DNA from: Hydrangea macrophylla | Lineage: Eukaryota > Streptophyta > Magnoliopsida > Cornales > Hydrangeaceae | Reading direction: 5' to 3' | Length of the DNA stretch: 64,000 bases | NCBI GenBank assembly: GCA_033977485.1 | Contig: CM066993.1 | Span: 32,094,501 to 32,158,500 of the forward strand | In this document: positions 44,141 through 55,700 of the stretch, piece by piece | Numbering within the stretch: the stretch's first letter is position 1 | How the letters are laid out: the number at the start of each line of letters is the position of its first letter | The notes under the pieces: generated by a model | The model's database searches: none | What the model saw: the letters and a program-made list of their open reading frames with translations, nothing else | Told to the model about the DNA's origin: nothing | Made by a program: the position numbers and the translations under genes

Positions 44141-44623
44141 CATAGATTGAGAAGAAGACACGCATATGCATGCCATCGATTCAAGGAAGAAACCTCTCCA
44201 TGAAGAACACTGAAGTTGAACCTCACTACATTCAAAGGACATGGATAAAAAAGGTAAATTTCTGAATTTTTTCTTGTGGTAGACTGAAAATATACAATTT
44301 CATACTGTCTAAGTTTGATTTTGGTTTAAAAAAAAGTAAAAAATTGCTTGAAAACCAGAGCGTAAGAAACTAGGGTTTTCAGCTCTTCTAAATGATCATC
44401 ATGTACAATTCCGGTGATGATTCCGGCAACGATTGTCTGGTTTTTCCCTCAAAACACATGTAGTGTTACTTTTTAAATTTTTGTACTTCTAGGATCTATT
44501 GTGTAAAATTTGTAAATGTAAGTATTAAATTTGATACAAAATAGTACGAGTTACTTGATGTTGTTGAACATATCCTCCTGATGTGAGATATCAGACTCGT
44601 ATATTGCATGGTCAATCATCAGA
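43791..44623. other. Non-coding stretch with a 58 bp (GA)n microsatellite
   Basis: (GA)n at 44081-44138. Open readings across it are Arg-Glu or Ser-Leu repeats and not genes. Nothing else is recognised. Confidence 0.6.
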
Positions 44624-45420
44624 GTGTTGAATTTCACACTCACTTTATTAGATTTAATTTTGTAATGTTGAACAAGTCATGAAGATTCAAATTCGCATTA
44701 ATTGCTATATTGTGAAATTGTGGGTGTGCAATTTAACACTCATATTTTAAGATAAAAGTTTGGTATATTTGAACACATCATGAAGATTCATATTCGCATT
44801 GAGTGAGATTAGTGTAAAATTTGTCACTCATTTTTTTTTGTTTATACTAATTACATTTGTTGCATAGGTTGTATCAATTGCTCGGATTCCATCCAAATCC
44901 CAAGTTTAAAGGTATTTGAAGATGGACACTATTACATTTTTCACAGTTAAATTTCACACTTTTGAAATTCAACACGAATATTCTTGGTTCAAAAAGTTGT
45001 GGTGTGAAATTGCACACTATGTTGTGGTTCAAAGGTTGTTGTTCAAAGGTTGTAGTATGAAATTTAACACTCATGTTTTTGGTTTAAAGGTAGTGTTGCA
45101 AAATTGTATACTATATGAAGTAAAATTGCGATATCAATGAATTATTGTAGTCAAATGTAAAATGAATGTGCAAATGAATTTATGATAAGACAGTGTTAAA
45201 TGTATTCCTAGTATTGTGGTATGAAATTGTACACTGTTAAATTTCATAGAATGACGAGTTTTACTTTGTGATGATTTGAGAGATGATGCACACAGATTGG
45301 TTAATATATTCAATTCTGAAACTGCAGCTGGCGCGGACGCAACTAAGACAAATGAAATAGTTGTATAATTCACATTGTAAATCACACTGTATGAAATATT
45401 TGAGTATGAAATTTCATACT
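44624..45420. repeat. Array of degenerate 17-base palindromes, consensus GTRTGAAATTKMACACT
   Basis: Copies at 44624, 44724, 44812, 44944, 45002, 45055, 45219 and 45404, plus weaker ones. The clearest is GTGTGAAATTGCACACT (45002-45018). Part of the array is an approximately 100 bp tandem duplication that also repeats CATGAAGATTCAWATTCGCATT (44677 and 44778). No gene lies within. Confidence 0.7.
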
Positions 45421-46383
45421 GTAAAACACAATACGAAATTTTACATCATGTTATATCATTCGAATGGATTATGAACTGTTATAGAATGGAGTGTATTACT
45501 GGTGTTCAATATAAATGCAACAGATTTGTAAAGTAAAATCCTAAAATATTGGGATATTATTTCTATATATATTATATGCAATATCAAGGGGGATAGGGTA
45601 AGATTTGTAAGATTTGAAAACTAATTCCATATTTAAGTATGTATTAAATATATGTACATATATACATACAATTATATATATAGGTTAGGGGTAGAATAGT
45701 CATCTACTAATTCCATAATAGGATATTTTGGACTAATCTCTAACAACAATTACAATTTAGAGCTTATTATTATTAAGTACCAATTGGTAGGCCTATTACA
45801 AAAAACGTTGGTAGAATAGGACTTTTAACCATATTTTTCTATTAGAAAAATTACACTAACCTCCCCTGAGGTATCTGACAATTACAGGGACCTCCCCTGA
45901 GGTATTTATGCCCGTAGCGGGATGAGTCATGACATAATATAACTCTGACAAATCTTCAACATGTAATAGAAATAAATAGGGAGTGAAGGTTCAATGGCCT
46001 TGTGTGTTTGTACTAATGTCCTTGTGACTTGTTTTACTATCGTTTCATTGCAATTCTGTCTATGTATTAGTTGTACTCGTGTTTTTCGTTTAATAAAATG
46101 TACTTGATTTCCTATTATTCTTATGTTGAGTTCATGAATCATTGTAACTAATTCAAGCATAGCAGGTATGTTGAACAGTCAATGTATGTTCATTCAATTG
46201 GATCAACATCAATTTGGTTAAAGTCCACGGGCTTAAAATTAACCTAAAACTTCAAACTTCAAACTTCAAAATTATGCTGTATGTATTTTCGATTATGAAC
46301 AATCAATTTCGTTTGTGGTGTGTAAAAAAATAATACACATATGTATATATATACATAGAGAGAGAGAGAGAGAGTTTTATGAG
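45421..46383. other. Non-coding stretch
   Basis: AT-rich. Contains two copies of ACCTCCCCTGAGGTAT (45859-45874, 45890-45905) and a (GA)n tract at 46357-46376. No gene or RNA recognised. Confidence 0.55.
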
Positions 46384-46550
46384 TGCAGTTTTGCTCACCC
46401 CAAAATTGATCACCCTCCTCTCCCATTGGTTAATGCAGTGGGGTTTAGTACTTTATTCCATTAATTCTCATTTAATGCTGGGCTCCACTGCCCGACTGCA
46501 TTAGCCAATAGAAGAGGAGGGTGAGCAATTTTGGGGTGAGCAAAAATGCA
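46384..46550. mobile_element. 167 bp foldback MITE
   Basis: The two ends are inverted repeats about 60 bp long: TGCAGTTTTGCTCACCCC from 46384 and, on the other strand, TGCATTTTTGCTCACCCC from 46550, continuing through CCCTCCTCT and ATTGGYTAATGCAGT blocks. The loop is about 45 bp. Target duplication is unclear. Confidence 0.88.
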
Positions 46551-47129
46551 TTATATCTTCTTCTTATTTCTTCAATACAAATTCGACTTTCCATTTTTAT
46601 TACAACGATTATGAGCCCGTTTGGATCTCTGGGGGATTAAGAGATATTTTTTTCCAGTAGAACTTTTTTGCTGCAGTAATTTGAGATTTTTGTGAAGAAG
46701 AGTTGTCGGCAAAGTAGCTAAGAAAAATTATTTTTAGTAGAATGATTGAAAAAGGAAACAGAAGTGCTAGATTATGAACAGACTCCGGTGCTGTTCACAC
46801 AGTGGTGTTGGTGCTATTCCACACACATGAATAGTAAAAATAGTGTGAAATTACAATTTTGACCAAACTGTTTTGATGATGTATTTACCGTTCGTATGTG
46901 CAAATAGAACCAACAGCATTGTGTGAACAACACCAAAGTATGTTCCCTAGATTATTACGAAGACATCTAGACATTTTGATGCTTCTTATTATTAATATAT
47001 ATATTTTTTAGCTTTTTGTAAGAAAAAAATGACTTTGGAAAAACTGTAAAAAGTTTGTTGCTAAATAGACTCAACTTCTTTCTATAATCTGTTATCAAAT
47101 GGGCAATTGTGGATATACTTCTGGTTTTT

Positions 47130-47609
47130 TTTTTATTATTCACATTTTTTAAACTTTTTATCTATTACATGGCCTCCGCTGAATCATCTACCAAAAGCAC
47201 TTCAATTTGCATACTATGGTTATTTCCTTTGTATATTAACTTCATGCTAATTAAGTGGATTAATATTAATTCAAAAGTTTATTGCATAATGGGCAATAAA
47301 CTAGTTGAATGTAATTACATTTAAGCAGATTTTTATATATACATATATATATATATAAATGGAAAATAGAATTTAGTGAAAAATCTCTCATAAAAGTTAT
47401 CTGAATTTCACATAATAACTAGTTGATTGTTTTACATAAGTTATGAGAATTTTTACATAACTTTTTGAAGCATAATGGGGGTTAAGTGTGCAATTTTGAA
47501 GCACAACTGGGTAAAGTGAATCTGTGCCTAATCAAAAGAGGGATGGATAAAATATAATTAACCAAATCAAAAAACAAACAAACAAAATACATATATACAT
47601 ACTCTAAAT

Positions 47610-47652
<43 letters not shown>

Positions 47653-47980
47653 AATATGCATACTCAGAGAGAGAGAGAGAGAGAGAGTAAACGATACTGA
47701 TGAACTTATATCGACTTTTTAGTAACACCGATTTTAACTTAAAGTCATCGTTAGTAAAAGTTGACTTTAAAGTCGTCGTTAGTAACACCGATTTGATTGA
47801 GTCGGTTTTACTAAAACTGATTTTATTAATATTTTTTTTCCAAAACCCTTTTTTCGAAAACATTTTAGTAAAAGAAAATTCAATATAAAATTAGTGTTAG
47901 TAAAATCAAGATTAAAGGTAAACTCAATTTTAGTAAGACCGACTTACCCTCTAAATGCCTTTAAGTTAAAATACGCTCTT
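47130..47980 (+). repeat. Direct repeat, right copy, partner at 42903-43790
   Basis: Same order and orientation as the left copy. Includes CA, TA and GA microsatellites (47610-47688). The 46551-47129 stretch before it and 47981-48055 after it have no recognised feature. Confidence 0.75.
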
Positions 47981-48055
47981 AGGAGTAATAAATATGAGAA
48001 TTACTATGCACACCGCTCATAGAAGTAATTCTTATAAATATGAGACACTAGTTTT

Positions 48056-48060
48056 ATTAT
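48056..48060. repeat. Target-site duplication ATTAT of E4, left copy
   Basis: Matches 61076-61080 exactly. Confidence 0.93.
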
Positions 48061-49180
48061 TGTTTGCTTGTAATTTGCGCGGGCGTGCCAGAACCAATGG
48101 TGGTTCAGTGTGTGTGTATGTGCAAACTAATTTCCTATATTGCTTGAGTGAGTGATACTCAAGGCTTGGTGAATCTAACTTCTAAACAGGGTGATTGTGT
48201 GTAGTGAGTAGGAAAGTACCCTCACTGAAAGTCCTTTAGCAGTACTGAAGCGCACAAGCTAAAAAGTATCAAGTTTAACAGGTAAACAAAATCACAAACG
48301 GTTTAATAAAAACACTTTTATTAAATGTTTGGAAAGATTAAACAGATCTTAGGAACACCAGAAAAAAGCTGAATATTCAAAAGAACAAAAAGAGAAATAA
48401 CAAAAGGACAGACCTAAGTGCTATTAAAGGTTGAAAAACAGACTATGAACACTTTGAATGCTTCGAATATGCTGAGTACTCTGAATGCTGTGTATGCTGT
48501 TTAGAGAGAGACGCGGAGTCCTTTGCTTCTGTAGCCTGCCTTATATTTATAGTGGCCTTATACAACTTCTAATTGGACAATGATTCCTTGGCTTGAGCTC
48601 CAAGCTGATTAGTTGATTGGTTAATTTATGACCTTCCTTATCCATGACTTAATTGACTCAATCCCTTCAATTTAGGGATCAGACGCATCAATCCAGCTGG
48701 CAACGAACAATTCCTTTCCTAAATGGACTCTTGTTTCCAAAACTCCCCAAAGATGACGTCCTGCCAGCTGTAAACAATACAGCCTTCACCTCAACCAATT
48801 GGCCTCATTACTGATTCTCCTGGATGAATCGGGCTCTATTGGTTTCCATGCCCGATTATCTTTCTTCAACCGCCCATAGCCAATCGGACTTAGATTCTGA
48901 CTTTACCTCTCATCTTCATTACGCGGTGTCCGATTGGGCTTCCTGCTACTGCTTTCCACCATCGGGCTTTCAACATGCCAGGTTATGTCTCCCCAAAGCC
49001 CGATAAACCTTACCACAATCTCATATCCCATCGGGCTCTACTTGTCACACCAACCGGCCTTAACCCAATCATTGGTCTTACGTCTGTATTTGAGCCCGAT
49101 AAGTCATTCACTCCTTAGCCTGGCCTCTCCTCTAACATGAATCGGACTCAAAACCAATTGACGGTTTTTGGGTGCAAATA
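48061..49180 (-). repeat. 3' LTR of E4
   Basis: Minus strand from 49180 (TATTTGCACCC, where the first base pair of the TG end has changed) to CAAGCAAACA at 48061. Includes TATA box TATAAATA (minus) at 48543-48550, at least nine ATCGGRC/GYCCGAT sites (48828-49147) and an internal copy of the primer-site core CGGGCGTGCCA (48080-48090). Confidence 0.94.
48828..49147. repeat. Nine ATCGGGC/GCCCGAT-type sites in the E4 LTR, in both orientations
   Basis: Sites begin at 48828, 48850, 48883, 48928, 48961, 48998, 49030, 49094 and 49141; all are upstream of the TATA box in element orientation. The same cluster occurs in the 5' LTR (about 60723-61042). Confidence 0.85.
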
Positions 49181-49196
49181 ATTGCCCCCCAAAAGG
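49181..49196 (-). other. E4 polypurine tract
   Basis: The minus strand reads CCTTTTGGGGGGCAAT directly before the 3' LTR. Confidence 0.85.
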
Positions 49197-49338
49197 TCAT
49201 ATCAAACATCCCGCCTTGATTGATGTGACGTTTTGAATTTTAAACTGGCCACGCATCAAGCATGCAGCAACTGTCAGATTATGGAGAATCCCACCAGTCA
49301 CTCTCCATTTAATGCGTCATGATTACAGCCTTGTGGGT

Positions 49339-49346
49339 TTTAAATA
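49339..49346 (+). promoter_or_regulatory. TATA-like box of the E4 antisense gene
   Basis: TTTAAATA within GGGTTTTAAATAGCCC, 112 bp upstream of ATG 49458 and inside the element rather than in its LTR. The matching position in E3 reads CTACTTAAACCC (about 16600). Confidence 0.5.
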
Positions 49347-51161
49347 GCCCTTCTCTCAAGACCCTTTACGCATTTGCATCCTCACGCTCTCTCTTCCTTT
49401 CCAAAAAAGTACCTCTCTCTAGACCTCCATTCTTTCCGGCGACTCTTCTGTGCAGACATGGCCCCTAAAACTGCTCCAACCACCACCAAAGGCAAGAAAA
49501 CCTTCATTGATGCTCCTCCACCACAAAACCGATGCAGAGAGGTTAGGGCTTTGGCCAAAGCTCACGCCGCTGACATCTCCACAGACTACCTCACCCCCTA
49601 CAGCTCCTCCGATGGCTCTCCCGTTGCACCAGGCTTGGGAGCGGCGTTTCTTGGCCACCCTCCGGCGGCTTTTCTTCCATTTTTCCCCCCAGTTGAGAAT
49701 GAAGCATTCCTCCAAGTCCCTGCACACTGGGGCAAAGTCCAAAGTGCTAACCAGCCAATTCGGGGATGGCCGACCCCTGCCACAGACTGGGACAAACGGG
49801 TTACCAGGGTTTCGGCCTCTAAGGCTAGTGTCTGGAAGCAAACGGGCATTTATGATGCCATAATGCTCAGTCGGTCTCGAATAGAGATAGACCGACCTCT
49901 TCTTCTGTCCGCTTTATTATTCTGGTCTTCTTCTTGCAACGGCTTCCTTTTCCGTTGCGGACCAATGGCCCCCACTGTCAAAGATATTAGCTACATGCTC
50001 GGCCTTCGCCCTCATGGACAAGAAATCATCCCCGGGCTTGATGTTGGGACGGCCAGCTTTGCCTACCCCCAACAAGAAATTATCAGGGATGGGGCCGTTT
50101 CATATAGGCCAATTACAGCCTTTGGAGGCTTTCTGACTGCCTGCATCGGGGCAGACGATACTGAGGTGTCCGATGCAGAACACACCGCCTTCCTCATCTA
50201 TTGGCTCAACAAATATCTCTTCTGCTCGGCCAGCCAAGCCATTACTAAAGAGTATACAACCTTGGCCTTGGCTCTTGCATCGGGACAACCCTTGGCCATG
50301 GCTACACTGGTTTGGGCGCACCTTGTCCGAGGCATCACAGATTTTGTCCACTCGGGCTTTGGAGCTGGTGGGAGCCCGATGTGAATACTTCAGTTGTGGC
50401 TGCATTCCTACTTTCCCGAGTTCCGACCTCCTATCAGCCAAGTGGCCAATGTTCCCATCTCTGCTGTCCAGTTCATGGACGTAACTCCTTCTTCCCACTC
50501 CTTTGAAGAGTGTTTCACTTTCTTTTATTAAGGCTGCACCCCTCGGGATGTGAACCTCTTCACTCCTTTCTTTTCTCTTCAATTTTCTTCGTTTCTTCAA
50601 CTTTCAAATAATCCTTCCAATTGGGGTTCGGGCACCCAATCCACCTATAATGAAATCCTCTCTAGCTACTTAGTAGCTAGAGACATTATCTTTAGCCCGA
50701 GCATTCCATTGGCCAATAATAAATGCGGGGCCGAATACTACTTCGCTCCTCTTTATGCTCGCCAATTCGGGCTTACACAACTTGTGCCCGTTCCCCCTAG
50801 CATTACGGTCAATGTAGACTGGGTGGAACGCGGCCTCATTGTTAATGACGGGCAAGTGAAGAAAATAAAAGAAAGGTCAGACCAGCTCAAAGCGGCTTTC
50901 AAATTCACACCCGTCTCTGCCCGGCCTATAGTGTCAGAGGAATTCTCCCAGTGGTGGGGTGATCGGGCACGCACCATAGTTTCAAGCACTGCTGCTGAGG
51001 CTCTTGTGCCTTTTATAGCGACATCGGGCACTGGGGCCGATGCTCCTGTCCCGACGGCGGCTCTAGCCAGACGCAAGCAAGTAGCCAAGAGACCAGCCAG
51101 AAAGCCAGCTCCGGGCAAGGGTCCTCAGAAGAAACAAAAAACAACACTGGCCTCTACCCAT

Positions 51162-51243
51162 GTTAGATTTTACCATCTTCTTCACAGCTACGCCCGATTC
51201 TATCTGTTTAGTTCTAATCCTCTGTTTTTTTCTTTCTTTTTAG
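51162..51243 (+). other. Predicted intron 1 of the E4 antisense gene
   Basis: Strong acceptor (TTTCTTTCTTTTTAG, ending 51243). The donor GTTAGA is weak. Joining is in phase between LASTH and LVDEDSGED. Confidence 0.5.
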
Positions 51244-51849
51244 CTTGTTGATGAAGACTCAGGAGAGGATCAACTCCCTGCCCCAACTCAAACTCTACCC
51301 CCAACTCTTCCTGCATCACTGACGTCTGCAGCGGCCTATCTGGAATGGGTAGCCGTGCGTGTGATGCCTCTCCACATCATGCCTCCCCTAACTCCTTCAA
51401 GCGGAGATGAAGACCTTGCTGCTTCCGTTCAAGCTCCTGAGCAAGTCGTCCTCTCTTCTAGTACTGAGGACATGGCCGATGCTGGAGTTACTATAGGCAC
51501 CGTTGGGGAAGAAGTGGATCAGGCTGTACCTCCTGAAGTTGGAAATCTCCTCGGGCAAGGGGAACCTTTTGCAGCCACCGACTCTCCTGTTGATACAATA
51601 GTGGAACCGGTTGTGACCGAGGAGATTATTCCTGAAGAGTTTGCCACTCCAGCTGGTGTTGATAATCAAGGCGCAGTCCCAGAGGCCGAAGTTTTGCAAA
51701 CGACATCGGCCTCAATAAGTGCAGGGGAAGAGACCGGCCACGTTTCTGCCTCTCTGGTGGCTCAATCTTCTTCTCAACCAATCTCTTCGCAACCCAGTGA
51801 GGCCGAAGTCCGCGAAGCGATTTCGGCATCGCTTGGTCCTCACTCTCAG

Positions 51850-51926
51850 GTAAGAGTACTTTAGTGTATTTTTCCCTTCCCATTCATAAATATTTACACA
51901 TCTAACTGCTTACTTTCCTTGAACAG
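51850..51926 (+). other. Predicted intron 2 of the E4 antisense gene
   Basis: 77 nt with consensus donor CAG|GTAAGAG and acceptor CCTTGAACAG|GCC. Phase 0 on both sides; the unspliced frame stops within 15 nt while the spliced frame stays open for 140 codons. Confidence 0.75.
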
Positions 51927-52736
51927 GCCGATCCCCTAGGTCCAGAGCCACACATTCCCTTCAATGACTTCTTCACCGGTCTGGATCTAGCCGCTTTTGA
52001 CCTTGGCCCTCTTGAGCCTGAAGCTGTCTCACCTTCACGCCTCCAACAGGCTAAGGACCTCCTCTTTGGCCTTGCTGACCAGGAGCTTTCTGACCTTCCT
52101 GCTGCTGCTGATGTTGACGCGGCCTTGAACACCCTGATGGCCGATTCCTCACTTTCAGACGGGCAGCGGTCCTTACTCCATGAGATACAGGAAAAACTCC
52201 CCAGTGCCCGTCTTGTGGATCGATCAACCTTGAAGATTCAGGCTGATGCAGAGCTTCACTTAGGCTCGCGGCAGAAGGCCTTGAAGTTTCTGGAGGGGGC
52301 CAAGGTTAAGTCTGAAGCGGGGAAGGCTTCTCGGGCTCAAATGCTTGCAAGGGACTCTTAGCTATAGACCCGTATTGCTGCACTAAAAGCTCAGCTCGCC
52401 CAATGTGAGGCCGAGGTTGTTACCAACAACGCCTCCATTGGGAAAATTGATGAGGCATTATCTTTACTCGGTAGCGACGCCAAAAAGTGCAGTGATCAAC
52501 TGCAAGCCAGTGTTCTGTTATCTCGGGCATGGGCCCAGAAGTTGGAGAAAGCCAAGCGAGATCGGACTGGAGCCATCAAGACCTGGGAGGATCTGAAAGC
52601 TAGGCTTAGGAATTTTGGGTCGGCCTAGAGGCCGACTCCTTTTTTGGACTTTGTAAAGATTTTTATTTTTCACATCATTTTTGTAAGTAAGCTGTGCTCA
52701 GCCTATCAATACAAAAACAATCTTTTTCCATTTAAA

Positions 52737-55700
52737 TCATTCGGGCTCAGGCTCATAATTTATCAACTGATCATATTCCAACCCAGGGTTAGGTTTATAA
52801 TCCAGATCAATGGTCTCCCATAACGTAGGGTAATAAGACTTTAAATACTGACCATTGATTAATCGGACATGAACAGTTCCATCTAAATCACGAAGCCTGT
52901 AAGCACCTCCTCTTTTGACTTGGTGGACGATGAACGGGCCTTCCCAATTGACTGACCATTTACCATAACGATTATCCTTGTCCCCAATTGGTAACACGGC
53001 CTTCCATACCAAATCATCAGTGCAAAAAGACTTCTCCTTCACCCTCTTGTTATAAGCTCGGGCTGCCCGTTGCTTTTGCACTTTTAATGAATCCAAGGCC
53101 GTTAACCTCATTTCATCAAGTCCTTCCAATTCAGCTATCATAGCCTCGGTGTACTCAGCGGGCTCTAGCTGATTCTGTAAAGCTCTTCTGGCCGATCAGA
53201 CCGTCACTTCCATAGGTAACATAGCATCGTGCCCGTAAGTCAACATGAATGGCGTGACCCCCGTACTTGACCTTTTTAATGTCCGATAGGCCCATAGTGC
53301 TTCGGACAAGAGCTTGTCCCATTCCCTAGGATTCTCAACAATCATTTTTTCAATGATCCCCTTGAGGATCTTATTAGTGGACTCGGCCTGACCATTAGCC
53401 TGAGCATAATAGGGCGTAGAATTGAGAATTTTGATCCCCCTACTTTCTGCAAAGGCCGATGTTTTCGTCCCAGTAAACACGGATCCTTGGTCGGCCGTGA
53501 TCGTTTCCGGAAGGCCGAACCTATGGATAATGTGTTCCTCAATGAATTTGATGACGGTGGCTTGTGTCACCGTTCTGCAAGGTATGGCCTCGGCCCACTT
53601 GGTAAAGTAGTCCGTAGCCACAATAATGAAACAATGCTGGCCCGATGATGGCGGTAGGACTTTGCCAATTACATCCATCGCCCATCCTCTGAACGGCCAT
53701 GGTTTGATTATGGGTTGCAACTCTTTGGCCGGCACATGCTGAATTGGACCATGCTTTTGGCAAGCTTGACACCCCTTTGCATAACTGATACAGTCTTTCA
53801 ACATGCCAGGCCAGTAATAATTGTATCTTCTTAGCAACCATTTCATCTTGGTACCGGCCTGGTGTGCCCCACAAATTCCTTCGTGTACCTCGACCATAAC
53901 CTGCATGGCCTGCTTTTTCCCCAGACACCTCAGGACCACGTCATCGCCGATCGGTTTCTTGAATAATTCCCCGTCAAGTATCACGAATCGGACAGCAAAC
54001 AATCTAACTTTTCGGTCTACCCTCACATTTGGGTGATTCAGGTATTCAATGATGGGGATTCTCCAATCGTCATCCTCCATCAAGACCGAATTGGTAGTAG
54101 TGTACCAACCTCTCCTTGTAACGGACAGTAATGATCGGATCTGAACAGTAATGAGTTGGTCTTCCACGCTCTTCTTGGATGATGAGGCTGATCCCGTTTT
54201 TGCCAATTTATCGGCCTCAGTATTTGTCGTTCTTGGGATATAGCTCACGCTAATGTCATCAAATGCCTCCATAAGTTGTGTAGCAACTGCATGGAACGGG
54301 CATAGCTCCCAACTCTTAATCTGAAACTCCCCGGCTATCTGTCCGATCACCAACCCTGAGTCTCCCTTTATGTGTACGGACGATGCCCCTATTTCGAGGA
54401 GTATCTCAAGTCCGATTATAAGTGCTTCGTACTCGGCCTGATTGTTAGTGCATTTAAAATTGAGCCGAAAAGACATTTTTGTCTTCTTGCACTTGGGTAA
54501 TAAAATCACCACTCCTGCCCCAGCACCCTCTGCGTTTTTGGAACCGTCAAAGATCAACGTCCATGGGACTAAAGACGTGCTCATCACTTTGGGTGTTGAA
54601 GGCAGTTCCCCCAAATTAGTAGGATCTGGGTGATCAGCCAAGAAATTGGCTATGGCCTGGCCTTTCACCGATTGCTGCGATCGGTATTGGATAGCAAATT
54701 CCATTAAGGCCAAGGTCCATTTCCCAATTCGGCCTCGCATAATTGGTCTTGACAACATATATTTTATCATATCAGTTTGACATATTATGTAAGTTGAAAC
54801 AGGAAGCATATATGTTCTTAACTTTTGTGAAGAAAAATACAATGCCAAGCACAACTTCTCAATCAGCGCATAGCGCTGCTCGATTGGAGTCAGAATTCTA
54901 CTTAAATAATAAACGGCTTGCTCGTTGCCTTGCTCATTATCTTGAGCTAGCATACTTCCTATAGAGCAGTCAGAGGCTGATATATACAACTTCAGGTATC
55001 TACCCTTCTTGGGTGGCATTAATACTGGAGGAGTAGACAAATACTGTTTTATTCCTTCAAAGGCTTGTTGATGGCCGTCTTCCCACTTGAAGTCTTCATC
55101 GGTCTTGATCTTCAATAGTGGGGTCCATACTTGGGTCTTTCCTGCACAATTTGATATAAACCTTCTTAAGAAATTGATCTGTCCTAGCAATCTCTGAAGC
55201 TCCTTCTTATTAGCAGGTGGCTTTGCTGCCTGAATAGCCCGAGCCTTATTCTTGTCAATCTCTATCCCCCTTTGATGTACTAAAAAACCTAAGAAGTTCC
55301 CTGCTGTAACGCCGAATGCACACTTGAGAGGATTCATCTTTAGTCTGTGAGCCCGCATCCTTTCAAATGCTTTTTCCAGATCCCTTAGATGATCGACATT
55401 ATCCCCCGACTTCACCACCACATCATCTATGTAAACTTCCATGAACTGTCCGATCATATCATGGAAGATTGAATTCATTGCCCGTTGATAGGTGGCTCCA
55501 GCGTTCTTCAGCCTGAAAGGCATGACAACCCACTCAAAGGTTCCAATTGCCCCCGGGCACCGAAAAGCAGTCTTCGGGAGATCCTCTTCGGCGATATAAA
55601 TCTGGTTATACCCCGAATGCCCGTCCATGAATGACAGAATTTTATGTTTAGCGACTGAATCAATTAACTGATCGGCCATGGGCACGTGATACTCATCTTT

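Larger units (their letters stand above)
49458..52628 (+). pseudogene. Antisense plant-mobile-domain gene of E4, three predicted exons
   Basis: ATG 49458 (APKTAPTTTKGKK) is preferred over the upstream ATG 49374. Exon 1 (to 51161) has the plant mobile domain: WKQTGIYDAIMLSRSRIEID, FWSSSCNGFLFRCGPMAPTVKDISYMLGL and LALALASGQPLAMATLVWAHLVRG, then YLVARD...YARQFGLTQ and a Lys-rich tail (KRPARKPAPGKGPQKKQK). Exons 2 (51244-51849, acidic) and 3 (51927-52628, helical, coiled-coil-like) keep phase when joined. TGA 50382-50384, TAA 50529-50531, TAG 52359-52361 and TAG 52365-52367 interrupt it, all explicable as C-to-T or G-to-A changes. It ends 108 bp from the convergent pol end. Confidence 0.8.

Noticed and set aside
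43931..44242. Arg-Glu and Ser-Leu repeat proteins
   Set aside because: Produced by a 58 bp (GA)n tract read on either strand.
45859..45905. CRISPR-like or regulatory tandem repeat (ACCTCCCCTGAGGTAT twice)
   Set aside because: Only two copies in plant nuclear DNA; more likely a remnant of a dispersed repeat.
48824..49140. Plus-strand readings inside the E4 LTRs (also 60719-61035)
   Set aside because: Same sequence in both LTRs, non-coding in context; they arise from the open ATCGGGC-rich region.
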